A program made the translations under genes and the position numbers. The notes below the pieces were generated by a model, which worked only from the letters and a program-made list of their open reading frames with translations, did no database searches and was not told the origin of the DNA. A stretch of DNA of 64,000 bases, from the NCBI GenBank assembly GCA_033085395.1, contig JANQBS010000077.1, forward strand, positions 105,238 to 169,237, written 5' to 3'. The stretch comes from Xanthoparmelia taractica (lineage: Eukaryota > Ascomycota > Lecanoromycetes > Lecanorales > Parmeliaceae). Shown piece by piece: positions 12,328 through 22,809 of the stretch (the first letter of the stretch is position 1; the number at the start of each line of letters is the position of its first letter).

Positions 12328-13942
12328 TCAAAGGAACTGAGAAAGGTTCAGTGGTACACTACTTCCTCGCCCTGCTCTATACTTCTTCGGCCCTCCGATG
12401 AATTCTCTCGGTTTGGGTAGCTCGCTTTCAGGTTGGAATCGCCATCTCGCGTCCTCAATCGTGGTGCTCCCGTTTCTACTTGGAGAGATCTTATCCCAAG
12501 CAGAGTTGATATTACCCTGGCTGGGGCTAATGCCATTGGATAGAGTGTACGAGCTTGAATCCAATGTTGCTCTAGCTGGTTGCTGAGAAGCTGACTTGGG
12601 CTGCGAAGGCAGGGAGGGAGCTGGCGGCGGTGTCGCGGGCATCGATTGCTTCAAGGGTGAAGAAAAAGCAGGCGTAGGTGGTGGGGGTGCCGCAGGAGAA
12701 CTTGAGCCGTTCCCAAAAGCATTCCGTGCTGCGTGCATTGCAACCGATTGACTGATAGTATCACTATGTGAAGAGTGTGAGCTGGGGGGGGGTGGGGGCG
12801 TTGAACGAGCGGGAGTCAGGCGAGATGCTGTAGTTGGTTGCAATTGTGGGGCCGCAGGGGGCGTGGGCGTGTTCGAAGACGGTCGCGGTGCTGAAGACGG
12901 TGGCGGCGGTGGAGCTGCAGGCGGGGTGGGCGCACGAGGAGGAGGTCGAGGAGCAGAGGCGGGTGGCGGAGGAGGAGCTGCAGGTGGAGAAGAAATCGCC
13001 GACGTTGGTGGTGAAGGGGCGGGTGTAGCTGGCTTTCGTGATATATTTGGTGGTAGAGGTCTTGCTCCGCTCGGTGGTGGTGGAGGAGCTCGTGGTGGAA
13101 GCTCCGAGTTAGATCGGAAAGAAGTGTCCGAATTTGGTCTTTGAGTTGGTTTTGGAGGAGGCTTTTTGAGGTTTGCAAGTAGTGAATTAGCTGCTGCGGA
13201 TGGCTGCGGTGGTGATGATTCCGTTGTATGTGGACTGGGCCTTAGAGTGTTCAATCGCGGTGCGGTTGGGGGCTTTGGTGCGGAGGAAGTAGGTGGCTTG
13301 GGTGCCGGCGGCCTTGAGGTTTCCGGATCGGATACATACGACGAGTCTCGATCTGCACCGGTATCCACACCTCCTCCAGTCTTTCTCAGCTTTGGTATAC
13401 CAACGCCAGCAAAGATTCCTCCCAACTGCGGCGCCGCGCTTGTTGCAATGCTGTCTCCACCTCCAATAGTCTCACTATTACTCCTTACCCGGTTCGACCC
13501 TCCTGCACCTGCACCTGGGACCGGGGGTGCGAGTGCACTTGGTGTTTTGCCTAGACCTGGTACCGCTGGTGCTCCACCATTTGGCGGTGCTGAGGCCCCA
13601 GACGTCTTTCCTACTATGGGCGCTGACCGGTCATTCGTAATAGCCTTTTTCAACCTTGCACCCTTAGTGATATCGGTTAGAAGAGCGCCCTGAGACGGAT
13701 GTCAGTTTTCAGCGTCCGTTTTACTAACAGGGAGCGGAGCTTTGCTGGAGGTTGGGAAACCATATACTGGGGCAGCTTATTTACCGACGTACCCTGTCTT
13801 TCGCTAACGTCGGCGGTGGCTTGGGGAGCAGGTTACTTCCACCTAGGGGACCTCCAGGAGGTGGAGGGGGGGGGGGAGGTCCAGAGCCTCCAAATCCTGG
13901 CATAGGCGGAGGCGGAGGGGGTGGTGGAGGAGGACCGGGCAT
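12328..13942 (-). CDS. vrp1: Verprolin / WIP homologue (actin cytoskeleton)
   Basis: Verprolin (Vrp1, WIP in animals) binds G-actin and WASP and drives Arp2/3-dependent actin patches in endocytosis. Exons 13942-13793 and 13689-12328 give 503 residues. Exon 1 encodes a Pro/Gly stretch (MPGPPPPP...). The WH2 actin-binding motif spans the splice: RGALLTDITKGARLKKAI, then TNDRSAP. The body is a long proline-rich series of PPPPP motifs, suited to SH3 and profilin partners. The C-terminal WASP-binding block is RWRFQPESELPKPREFIGG followed by KKYRAGRGSSVP. Length and order fit the family. Gly-rich frames on the opposite strand are shadows. Divergent from the mitochondrial gene at 14216. Confidence 0.92.
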
Positions 13943-14215
13943 TTTGCTATCTTCAGGGTTATACTATCCTATCATGGAGACTATGATATCACGTCAACTT
14001 TTCAGACACCAGAAATTGGAGGTAGTAATTACAACAGGAATCGCGAGGATTCAAGGGGAGGTGGTGGAAAGCATTATCGCATAGGCAGACAGAGGCTGGC
14101 AGCGGCCAAACTCCGCCCCGATTGCTCTCCAATAGTGAGCATAGTACCCAGCCACACTAGCGAGCGACACATACACACCTAGTAACTGCAGTATTTAGAC
14201 TCTCTGGCACTACGC
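13943..14215. promoter_or_regulatory. Divergent promoter region vrp1 / mitochondrial protein
   Basis: 273 bp between opposed ATGs; both promoters are expected here. No defined site seen. Confidence 0.6.
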
Positions 14216-15511
14216 ATGACAAAACTGTTGTCGCTCACGCCATTGATGTTCATGGCTTCCGGCTGCTTCACTCACATGCCAATCCGTGTGTTTGGTGTAG
14301 TGGTGAAGCGTGCCAATTTCTGCATTTTGGCAAGATCAAGACCTCACGAAAGAGCCTGTGACACCCTCTTCTTCCGCAAGGCACGCTCCTTCGTCATACC
14401 ACGTACACGCCACTCGGTACACTCGTCAGCAACATCGAGGGCCGAATTGTCACCTGAAAGAAGAAGGTCGTCTTCTTCACGAACGGCTCAGCAAGTGCTC
14501 GCTCAAGACCTCGAAAAAGCCGCAAGTGTGGTGAAATCTGACGCTGTGCCCAGCGAAGTAGCAGTCCAACGCGCGTTGGACATATGCGAAGATCTCGCAC
14601 GGAGCGTTGTGGAGCCGATCGAAGCTTCAGAAAGACCTCGCAAACTCGATAAGACTCCAACCTCGAACCTACTCTCTTTAGATGAACAGTCTCGATTGCC
14701 AACAATTCCCTTTCCTACAGAAACGTCCTCCGGACGGGCCATCAATTCTCAAGCCGTCGACGAGATCTCCTCAACAGCCTACAGCATCATAACAGATCCT
14801 AAAGTGTTCATCACACCGGCTTTATTAGCTACCTATATCTACACACAATCTATTCTTGGACGCCCTGAATCTTTCCCCCATATCTTCGACCTTTATGCTT
14901 CCAAGCCGATACCCCAGCCGGGAAGTCTACGAATCACTTACAAAAACCCCAATCCAAAACGTGCTTCTTCAGCAGTACCCCTTGTCCTTGCGCACGCTGC
15001 TTTAGCCGCTGCCATTGAGGCCAAAGATCTCCCTCTCTGCCTCAGTATCATTGATACTAGCGTCTGTGCCCCAGCTTATAGACGCAGTAAAGTCTTGCGC
15101 CGCGCCCTTTTGCCATTTTCAGGATTAGCATTGGCGCCTGCAGCAGCTTACATCCTAGCTGCCCAACTAGCCCAGCATCAGCACAGTATGGATCATCAAA
15201 CAGCGACCAACATGGCTTTTGTAGGAATACTGGCATACGTAGGCTTCACAGCAACAATTGGATTGGTCGCTGTTGCTACTGCTAATGATCAAATGGATCG
15301 TATAACATGGGCAATGGGGACACCGTTGCGAGAACGATGGCTAAGAGAAGAAGAGAGAGCATTAGTAGATCTTATTGCAGGGGCTTGGGGATTTCAAGAC
15401 GTAAATAGGAGGGGAGAAGAGGAAGGCGAAGAATGGGAGGCATTACGAGAGTGGACACTGATGAGAGGCATGGTACTGGACAAGCCAGAGCTGATGGAGG
15501 GCATGGAATGA
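14216..15511 (+). CDS. Predicted mitochondrial membrane protein, unknown function
   Basis: Intronless, 431 residues. I recognise the look of a conserved ascomycete protein but not a function. The first ~90 residues are Arg/Ser/Cys-rich with almost no acidic residues, typical of a mitochondrial presequence; an alternative start is the Met at about residue 21 (MPIRVFGVVVKRA). The middle contains a helical repeat-like block beginning DPKVFITPALLATYIYTQS. Two probable membrane spans follow, around LLPFSGLALAPAAAYILAA and NMAFVGILAYVGFTATIGL. The C-terminus is acidic (RRGEEEGEEWEALREW). The mitochondrial location is an inference from the presequence. Confidence 0.8.
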   Translation: MTKLLSLTPLMFMASGCFTHMPIRVFGVVVKRANFCILARSRPHERACDTLFFRKARSFVIPRTRHSVHSSATSRAELSPERRRSSSSRTAQQVLAQDLEKAASVVKSDAVPSEVAVQRALDICEDLARSVVEPIEASERPRKLDKTPTSNLLSLDEQSRLPTIPFPTETSSGRAINSQAVDEISSTAYSIITDPKVFITPALLATYIYTQSILGRPESFPHIFDLYASKPIPQPGSLRITYKNPNPKRASSAVPLVLAHAALAAAIEAKDLPLCLSIIDTSVCAPAYRRSKVLRRALLPFSGLALAPAAAYILAAQLAQHQHSMDHQTATNMAFVGILAYVGFTATIGLVAVATANDQMDRITWAMGTPLRERWLREEERALVDLIAGAWGFQDVNRRGEEEGEEWEALREWTLMRGMVLDKPELMEGME

Positions 15512-15897
15512 TAGACGAAGTTCAATCCACAACTGACGTATGACAAAACGCCGAGCTCAAAAATATCATTAGCGAAGACGATTGTGACTTCTGATTAAGA
15601 GGTACACGGCCGGGTACAGAAGATCTGAGACAAGAGGCGAAGGCGGCCAAAGTTCGATGGGCCTCGGGTTTTTGCGCCTGTCTGCGTCGAACAGTCCTAT
15701 AAGCTCCGAAGAAGGTCCAGCCATTCCGCAGTCCTGGAAGGGCAGTACGGATAGAGGTGGGACGAAACTACACCGCGCAAACAGGCTGATTTCGCTCGAT
15801 GAACCCCCGCTCAGCTGAACAGAAGTCATCAAGCTTACGGGACGAGAACACGCTAGGAATTAAAGGGCTTGAAATAGGCCTTTACTTATTCGATTGG
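15512..15897. other. Convergent 3' flanks
   Basis: 386 bp between the stop codons of the mitochondrial protein gene (+) and the CHORD gene (-). No gene seen. Confidence 0.5.
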
Positions 15898-16973
15898 CTA
15901 AGCTCTTCCGGCACGGCCAACCTGAATGATCTCACTCGTCCTCTGTTCGTCGCTCCTTAGTGTTGGCCAGCTTAGTTCGTCCGCTTTTACGAGTGTCATT
16001 TCCAGCTTGGTCGCCATGATCTTGTACGTAGACCGAGTAGTATCGATATGTCCAAACAATGGAAACTCGGTTTTGTATCTTTTGTTGTCTACGGTGGGCA
16101 GATCCAGAAGCACGGCGGTTTCGCTGACGAAATCGACCTTTGCATGAACCTTATCGATCTTCTTCAGGAACAAGCTCGCTATAACGCACGTCGGAGTCTG
16201 ATAGAAATCATGCCTGTAAGAACGGCTGTCAGCATGTCACAACTCTTGATTTTCGGATAAATTACTACTGTAGAATTTGCCAACCTACCTGACCTTTGAT
16301 ATTGCTTCTTCCTGTGCAGACTGCTTCTTGCTCCCCACGAAAAGGTGGGTTTTTTTCCGCTTGCAGCCCTCAATCTTCATAAACTCATCGAACTCCAGCA
16401 CTCGCCTCTTGCAGCACGTCCATCCTTTGCTCCCTTCGTGGAAAAGAGCTTGCCCTGGATGATGGACACATTCTTCGCTATCTCTAGACAAAGGCGATTT
16501 TAGTGGCGAAGTGGCGTCACAACCCCGCCGACGGCAAACCGTGTTTGGTGGTACTGGGATAGAAGGGTCATCAGAGTCAGATTCCGGAGGCGCAGGAGAT
16601 GGGGCGGCAGGTGGAACTGGCTGAGGCGTTCGCAATTCACCATCGGTTGCGCTAGGTTTTGGTGATGGAGGCACCTCTTCCGGAACCTCAGGAGGGTCAG
16701 GCTTTGGTGTGTCGTCAACAATAGCGTGTTTTCCTGTCGTACAGGGTGGGATCGAAAGGAACTCGTCAAATGTCAAGAACCGAGGCTTGCAGCACTTCCA
16801 ACCTGGATCTTAAGTCAGCCAGCGTTCGATTAGATTCAGAAAGGCCATTGGGAGGGAGCCCAGACACCTTTCTGGCCTTCATGAAATATTGGTGGCCCAG
16901 GGTGGAACACGCATTCTTCGTCAGGGTCAGTGAAAGTCTTCCCACAACCTTTATGAACACATCGCTGAGCCAT
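15898..16973 (-). CDS. CHORD and CS domain cochaperone (CHORDC1/RAR1 family)
   Basis: Two zinc-binding CHORD modules plus a p23-like CS domain, the architecture of animal CHORDC1 and of fungal ChpA; such proteins act with Hsp90 and Sgt1. Exons 16973-16868, 16802-16289 and 16213-15898 give 311 residues. CHORD1 (about residues 5-60) starts CVHKGCGKTFTDPDEEC and contains HPGPPIFHEGQKGWKCC, across the first splice. CHORD2 (about 145-205) has CRRRGC, CVHHPGQALFHEGSKGWTCC and KKTHLFVG. A Pro/Asp/Ser linker lies between them. The CS domain (about 210-300) starts at RHDFYQTPTCVIASLFLKK. All zinc ligands appear intact. Divergent from the F-box/Cys-rich gene. Confidence 0.92.
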
Positions 16974-17268
16974 ATCTTTATAAGGATTTAAATTTTTGAG
17001 GAAGAAGCAATTGTCACTTCCGAAGCAAAATTGCCGAGCGGTTGGCGGCTACCGCTGCCAACTCCCTTACCAGCGACTTTTGTAAAAGATTCTTTTCAAT
17101 GCGCTCTGCATAAGGGAGTATCTGTGGTGAAGCACTGAATGGAAAACCGCACGTGCTCATCTCCTCAAGCGCCTAAAAAAAAGCCTCCATTTTCCGCTCA
17201 CTTACCTTAATGTTGCCTCGTTCTTATACCTGGTCCTCAGGAAGTATACTTCGAAGATAATCATAATT
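16974..17268. promoter_or_regulatory. Divergent promoter region CHORD / F-box-like gene
   Basis: 295 bp between opposed ATGs. Both promoters are expected here; no specific element identified. Confidence 0.55.
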
Positions 17269-18474
17269 ATGACGTCTCTACTCGAATTACTACGTTCTTA
17301 TCCAATATTAGAGAGTCTAGTTGTCGTCTTACCACTTGGTGATCTTTTCAATCTCTCAAAAACGAATTCGGCAATCCGCGCGGCTTTGCATGGATTCTCT
17401 GCTGGATTCCTTGAAAAGCCATATGTGCTTAAAGCAGTGCGTCCAGTGCTGTGCATTGGAAGGCACACCACCTCACATTGGAAGAATTTGAAAGCCAAAA
17501 GCCCGCTATGTTGCTCGGAGCTCCAGCATACTAGAGGTGACAAGGTCAAGGGATGTCTGGTGTGTTCAATGCCTGTCTGTGAGGCTTGTATTATCAAAGC
17601 TTCATTTGGAAAGCGTGACGAGAACACATTCCAAAATCGAACGTGCTCACTTTGTGTCGATTGCTTCAGCTCAGGGAATTCTCATCTGGAAACATTGTTG
17701 AACGGTGAAGAAAATGCTGCTCAAAATCCCTATTTCATGCGTACAGAATGTATCTGCACAGCCAAAGATGGACACTTGTGCTTGAGGTGCAAGACCAAGC
17801 AGAATTCAAAGCTTGACAGCAAAACCAATCGATGCTATGGCATAGGCTGTTCAGAGTCAATATTGGACGGTTTTGGTGGACGTGTCTGTCTTTGGTGTGA
17901 TTCGCCATTACCGCGTGAGCGTAGCAGAGCACAGTCAAGACGCGATTACGATGCAAGACATTTACTCGCACGCAGTCACACTTCTTATGATCAAATTCCG
18001 GATGAAGGGGTCGAAGATGATATTATTGACTCTGCAGAACACGATGCCATTGGGGCTTCTTCGGTTATCACTCCGACCGCTTCGAAAAGGACGCCATCAC
18101 CCAAGAAAACGAAAGTAGTAGCTTATGACAGTTTCGAAGACGCCAGAAAACGGGAACTTGAGACTGTGTCAGAACGAAGACAGTTTACAGCTTCTACTGA
18201 GGAGGAGCAGCGATGGCGTAGGTCTGAGGCCCTACGTCGCTCTGAGTCTGGGTGTCGTGCTCCCCCACCAAGGAGACCAGGACCAGTTCTTTCCTTCGCT
18301 GCACCAATTTCAATAGGGACACATTTTAGATCGACCTCACCCAACCTTATTCCAGAAGACGACTCGTCTCTGCCAAGCTACGAGTCCTGCACCCACCAAG
18401 ACCCTGAGGGGACTAGGACCAATTTGCTGAGCGATAGAGCGAGCCAAAGTCTCTTCAACCTCAAGTACAGATAA
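17269..18474 (+). CDS. Cysteine-rich protein with F-box-like N-terminus, unknown function
   Basis: Intronless, 401 residues. The first ~45 residues (LLRSYPILESLVVVLPLGDLF, shown in part, then LSKTNSAIRAALH) resemble the three-helix F-box pattern seen in many fungal proteins, which would suggest an SCF ubiquitin-ligase adaptor; this is tentative. Residues ~80-225 contain many paired cysteines: CLVCSMPVCEAC, CSLCVDC, CICTAKDGHLCLRC, CYGIGC and CLWC. They look like several zinc-binding sites. The C-terminal third is charged, Ser/Arg/Pro-rich and probably disordered, with possible phosphosites. No close named family came to mind, so the function is left open. Confidence 0.75.
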   Translation: MTSLLELLRSYPILESLVVVLPLGDLFNLSKTNSAIRAALHGFSAGFLEKPYVLKAVRPVLCIGRHTTSHWKNLKAKSPLCCSELQHTRGDKVKGCLVCSMPVCEACIIKASFGKRDENTFQNRTCSLCVDCFSSGNSHLETLLNGEENAAQNPYFMRTECICTAKDGHLCLRCKTKQNSKLDSKTNRCYGIGCSESILDGFGGRVCLWCDSPLPRERSRAQSRRDYDARHLLARSHTSYDQIPDEGVEDDIIDSAEHDAIGASSVITPTASKRTPSPKKTKVVAYDSFEDARKRELETVSERRQFTASTEEEQRWRRSEALRRSESGCRAPPPRRPGPVLSFAAPISIGTHFRSTSPNLIPEDDSSLPSYESCTHQDPEGTRTNLLSDRASQSLFNLKYR

Positions 18475-18967
18475 AGGTAGATAGCAGCGATAGAATGTTG
18501 AACAGAAAGCTTCGAATACTGGCGTTCCTCAAGCAACACTCCCCAGACCCTTGCTTGTCCGCTTATTTATGGATGAGGGCCTAATGCGAGATGTGAATGC
18601 AAATATGATAGTTGCAAAGAAGAACATGGCCTGCCGCTGTAAGGACTGAAATGGTTGAAATTTGATGGGGGTTTGTCATCTGTACCAATTTTGACCTTAT
18701 CTTACGTATCAAACGAGGATGTAACTTACTTTACTTACCTTACATGAACAACGTGGGGGCCTAGCCGCTGCATTAGGTTCTTATCGGGTTCCAGTGGGGA
18801 AAATTACGCCATCCATTGGAGCTAGTCGAAGCCCTGGAAAGGACTTTTACTCTCGCATTTCTTCACGTAAAGAAGGTCTCGTGGGGTCCTGTTGTAGATG
18901 GTACAAGATAAAGAAAGCTTCCCACCTCCCAGATCCTACCAGATCCTACATGGTCAAACCTTTGAAG
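18475..18967. other. Intergenic, tandem genes
   Basis: 493 bp between the F-box-like gene and the aldolase gene, both on the plus strand. It must hold the aldolase promoter. Nothing else is recognised. Confidence 0.5.
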
Positions 18968-20540
18968 ATGCAGGCTGCCAATCGACTTTGGAAAGGGTTA
19001 AGCACAGGATCTGGCCTGACGTTCGGAGCGTAAGGGTCTTGAAAATTCACAAAGTGAGCCAACGAGTTGATGGGTCTCCAGTTGGCAAATGCTGCCTGGC
19101 ACCAATCAGGCAAGGACTATAGCACGTTGTGGTTTTGACTGGGTCTTGGTAGACACGGAGCATGGAAATATTGATGGTAACATAATCAATCGCTCCAGTC
19201 ACATTCATCCATACCAGCGCCAGCTGGGCACTGACATCAAGTAGACAGTGCCATGCATGAGGCTGTTGCAGGTGAATCGCGCACTCACTCCTTCAATAAT
19301 CTCTGTATATCGTCTTGTACAAGACCGTCCTCTGACGCGGCCACAGCAATTGCATCTTGCGGTGTCAGCCCGGTTGTCCGGATAGCAGCTAATGAAGGCT
19401 GGATGGTCAAGCGTGAGATTCCATGGTGGCAGCAAGACAGCAACCTTCGCTAACCGTCCTGCAGGCGCACTGGATTCTGGAGGTACGCATTGCAACAAAA
19501 CAGAGGACAGATGTTTAAGCATATTCCTATTGACCAGAGCCACAGCTCATGGCATCATTGTGCCCCTTCTGTACACTGCAAACGACGCCAAGAAGATAGT
19601 TCAAGCGGCAAAATTTCCCCCAGTAGGAAGTAGAGGATTCGGATCGTAAGTTTCTCCCAAACCTCCGCCCATTTCCGTACTTTTGTTCGTGTCGTCAGAC
19701 CTTCTGCAAGAGCCATACATCTGTTCTACCTTGCAAAGCTGTCTTATCGCTCGAAAAGAAGAGGAACTCTAATTCCGAAGATGGTGTAGACCCTTCCCCA
19801 TGGGATCATTTGGGGGCCAGACACAGACAGAAGTAAGGTCTCAGAAGATTCTATTATCTTCACCCATAGAGCAAAATCTCGCTTCGTCCCCCTGAGCTGC
19901 TTTGAAGGAGGAAAGCTGACTCCACAATTTTCATAGTACCTGCAGCAGGCAAACGAGTCGTTGGTGACCATTGTGCAGATAGAGACCAGAGAGGCCTTAG
20001 AAAATGTACGTAATAGAGTCTCATTCTTGGCTATGGGTCGCTAATAGCCTGTTTTAGGTCGATGCTATAGCGAAAGTTCCGGGAATAGACGTTCTATTTG
20101 TGGGCCCCTTCGACTTGGGAAACAACATCGGACATTCCATTGTCGACGGCAAAATGCATAAAGAACTGAAAGAGGCTATTGCCAAGATCCAGCGAGCAGC
20201 GAAGGAAAATGAGAAGAGCAGTGGCATATATTGCACGTCAGGTGATCAAGCTCGAGAGTTCGCTGACCAAGGCTTCAATATGGTAAGTCCCTGGCGACCG
20301 TCGCTCCTAGCTAGTGTTGCAGGAGTACGCCATAGACGAGCAGTAGACGGATGCGGTCAGGCATTACCGTTATGCTAATGTATCAGCCAGGTATCAGTGA
20401 TGACGGATATGGTTGCATTGCCAGCGTATATGACCTCTGCGTTGACAACTGCGCGAGGGTCTTACGTTCATTCAGCACTAAATCTTGGCAAGGGGGCAAT
20501 GTCAGGGCTTGCAAAGATGACAGAGTCACATGGACGATAG
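18968..20540 (+). CDS. HpcH/HpaI-type aldolase, ten exons
   Basis: Class II (metal-dependent) HpcH/HpaI aldolase family, which cleaves or forms 2-keto-3-deoxy acids with pyruvate. Exons 18968-19029, 19082-19176, 19245-19271, 19347-19412, 19465-19482, 19546-19645, 19790-19832, 19937-20005, 20058-20282 and 20391-20540 join to 284 residues with every splice phase matching. Landmarks in order: ANRLWKGLSTGSGLTFGAW, VDTEHGNID, MVKRALDSGAHGIIVPLL, PPVGSRGFGSP, VTIVQIETREALENV (metal-binding Glu), DVLFVGPFDLGNN (metal-binding Asp) and CTSGDQAREFADQGFNMVS. Length is usual for the family. The natural substrate is unknown. Ten exons in 1.6 kb, two of them 18 and 27 nt, is extreme for this window. Confidence 0.9.
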
Positions 20541-20608
20541 ATAGTATTGATTCGTCGAGGCATAGGTGATGTAGATATTCGCCTTGGAGTGCGAAGTCGA
20601 TAGTGGTT

Positions 20609-20987
20609 CTATGAGTCTCCTTCGGCCTCATCGATGAGCTCTTCCACTTGTCTTTCGTCAAAGCGGTGCATTAATTTGCGAGCTTCGGTAGCAACCTTTG
20701 GTTTGGAGTAAGAGTGGGAAAGGCGTTGAACGTGGAGCTTTAGATATGATTCAGCTGTGGACAATTCATAGGGTGGACACAACGTCTACCACTGGGGTGT
20801 CATATTCGTAGAGAAGCTTCCACTGTTGTTGATCAGAAGCCATCACATCGATTTGCTGGTAGTCAAAGGCCTTCTTCTTGGTCAAGTTTTCTATGACGCA
20901 TTTCGCATTGTCACAGAGTGAACAATTTTCACGCATGAAAAGAGTAACAAGGATTCTATGCTGCAGAAGCCGTATTGTTTGCCGCAT
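20609..20987 (-). CDS. Glutaredoxin-like protein (YDR286C type)
   Basis: Small thioredoxin-fold protein of the DUF836/glutaredoxin-like family. Exons 20987-20790 and 20737-20609 give 108 residues. The fold starts RILVTLFMRENCSLCDNAK with the redox motif CSLC, runs through FDYQQIDVM and then DTPVLHVQR, where the cis-Pro before the final strand is TPV. A 52-nt intron with donor GTAGAC and acceptor AAAG removes an apparent frameshift exactly at that strand. The C-terminus is a helix (ATEARKLMHRFDERQVEELI). Start is the first ATG in frame. Its stop codon lies 68 bp from that of the aldolase gene (convergent). Redox partner unknown; possibly mitochondrial. Confidence 0.85.
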
Positions 20988-21242
20988 TGAGATGGTTGGC
21001 AGTGACAGCGAAACGAAACCAACGTTCACTCAAAGCTTGTTGGCTTTTTTTTTTGACAAGCGGTACACGTACCTTAGTACAGTAGATCCAAAGCCATTGC
21101 CAAGACTTTCTAAAGCGCCGAGCACCCCATCCGTTTTGATTGTACAGCGATTTGAGAAGTTACATCTTTGAACGTCGTCTATATCTCCGGTAACCGTTTT
21201 ATAGTTGTTGCCTACTCTTAGCGCCATTAAGCTCGCAGGGAC
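20988..21242. promoter_or_regulatory. Divergent promoter region grx-like / lsm8
   Basis: 255 bp between opposed start codons, the shortest such spacer in the window. No defined site seen; frames crossing it are not supported. Confidence 0.55.
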
Positions 21243-21610
21243 ATGTCGCTCCAGCCTTATGTTGACAGTCAGAGTCACCTTCCTACCCTCCAAGTCGTTC
21301 CCGGGACCATTTAACTAAAGAGTATCATGCATTCATAGAAAAAGTTCTAGTCGTCACCGCAGATGGCAGAACATTGACGGGCATCCTCCTTTCGTGCGAT
21401 CAATTGACGAATCTTGTCCTCCAAAACACCATCGAGCGCGTGATCCGACCACACGACGACCTCGAAGATAGCGAAGAAGTTCCGCATGGGCTATACCTGA
21501 TACGAGGCGAGAATGTAGCCATATGCGGACTGCTGGATGAGCAGATGGATGGCCAAATTGACTGGGCGAAAGTCAAGGGCAGTGTGATTGGGGGAGTGAA
21601 GCATACGTGA
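21243..21610 (+). CDS. lsm8: U6 snRNA-associated Sm-like protein Lsm8
   Basis: Lsm8 is the subunit that makes the nuclear Lsm2-8 ring, which binds the 3' end of U6 snRNA. Exon 1 is only 25 nt (21243-21267); exon 2 is 21339-21610; together 98 residues. The spliced start reads MSLQPYVDKKVLVVTADGR, matching the Lsm8 N-terminus. Sm motif 1 continues through TLTGILLSCDQLTNLVLQN; Sm motif 2 is LYLIRGENVAICGLLDE. The C-terminus IDWAKVKGSVIGGVKH is also typical. The 71-nt intron has branch-like TTAACTAAA and ends CATAG. Confidence 0.93.
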
Positions 21611-22215
21611 GGAAAATGGAAGGTGTCATGGTCACTGGGTGCTACTTGCATGGGAGGTCAAGAACCTGAAAGTGTCGATACCTTGCAAGAGCGTGTCCCT
21701 TAGATTAAGGCTAAACGGTCAAAGCCCCAAGGACAAAAAGAGCGGCTGTAAGCCGCGACAAGCACGGGCAAACAGTACAGTATGTCCTTCATTTCTAGTC
21801 TTGTGATACGCAAAGATAACCGAGTCCCTAATTCAAAGCAGGTATATTCTCAATCCGTCCATGCCTTGAGCACAGCAGCAATTGGGGTGGAGAGACACGA
21901 GGCTACGACAGAAGACATCTTGCTGCAGGCTTTGACAAGTATATTGTTTGCTCCAGAGTTTCTAGTGGGTGCTGCTCTTGGTTGGCAAAAACAATCTCGT
22001 CTCGATGGGATTTTCACACTAGTCCAGATCCAATCTGGCGAAGAACCTTAGTGGGTCCGTACTTGAAGTCTATGACAACATATTCTATAGCAGATAGGAT
22101 TGAGGGTTGAGTGTACCTCTGAAAGTTTTCTATCTCGAACCTCGACTTGATTACAATCCTCACGACCAAAAGCTTTGCCATGTCATTGAAGCTCGAGCCC
22201 CTCAAGACTAAGGGT
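21611..22215. other. Convergent interval, nothing assigned
   Basis: 605 bp between the stop codons of lsm8 (+) and emc5 (-). A plus-strand frame from ATG 21782 to 22051 (89 codons) and a minus-strand frame 22205-22014 overlap here; neither resembles a known protein and I call neither. Confidence 0.45.
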
Positions 22216-22809
22216 TCAATCTAAATATTTTTTTTGTCGCTCATTACTTTTGATATCGCTTCCTTGGTCCCGTACCCAAGCCGCAAAGTTTTTCCTTTTC
22301 GCCTGAGTGGATCAAAAGGCATTAGCCCACAGATTGTATTCACGGCATAGACTTAGACCTAGAGCTATGTGTGCCCCATTGGTCGCATGGGAGACGTACC
22401 CTTATATCCACAAAACCGAACCTATCTTCCAATCCCTGGAATGGTCCACCCCCTCCGCTTTCTCTTTCCGCTTTGCCTGCCCACACTTTCCAGCTTATAG
22501 GCTTGAGCTCTTCGGCCCCAACGACTAGTCCAACGCATATAAAGATCACAGAGAGGATGGTCTCTATGGAAATGTCGAGTGGAAGGCCGATAGAGGGAGA
22601 TTGCAACACTGGCGAAGAGGCGACAGTAAACTGGTGGGGAGAGCTAGCGTGAAGCGCTGAGTGCTCATAGGCAGAATAGCATCTGGGGATTTGGAAAAGT
22701 GTCAGCAGCTTTGGCCCAAGTTCCTAGAGCCTTTGGGGCTATCAATTGCTTACGCATGGGCGAGAAGGATGGCGCCAAGTGCAATCAGAGGTCTAGAGGA
22801 AGAAGACAT
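22216..22809 (-). CDS. emc5: ER membrane complex subunit 5 (MMgT family)
   Basis: EMC5/MMgT is a small subunit of the ER membrane protein complex that inserts transmembrane helices. Exons 22809-22754, 22682-22400 and 22302-22216 give 141 residues. The first span is LIALGAILLAHACYSAYEHS, a hallmark of the family (the YSAYEHS end). The second is near ISIETILSVIFICVGLVVG, followed by LKPISWKVWAGKAERE. Then comes the conserved tail LEDRFGFVDIRAKRKNFAAW (spliced). Length is usual for fungal members. It lies in tandem downstream of msh5, with 285 bp between. Confidence 0.9.

Noticed and set aside
12816..14084. Gly-rich and Leu/His-rich frames overlapping vrp1
   Set aside because: They are other-frame readings of the proline-coding repeats of verprolin.
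20738..20789. Apparent frameshift in the glutaredoxin-like gene
   Set aside because: A 52-nt GT-AG intron (donor GTAGAC, acceptor AAAG) removes it and yields the expected TPVLHVQ strand, so the gene is intact.
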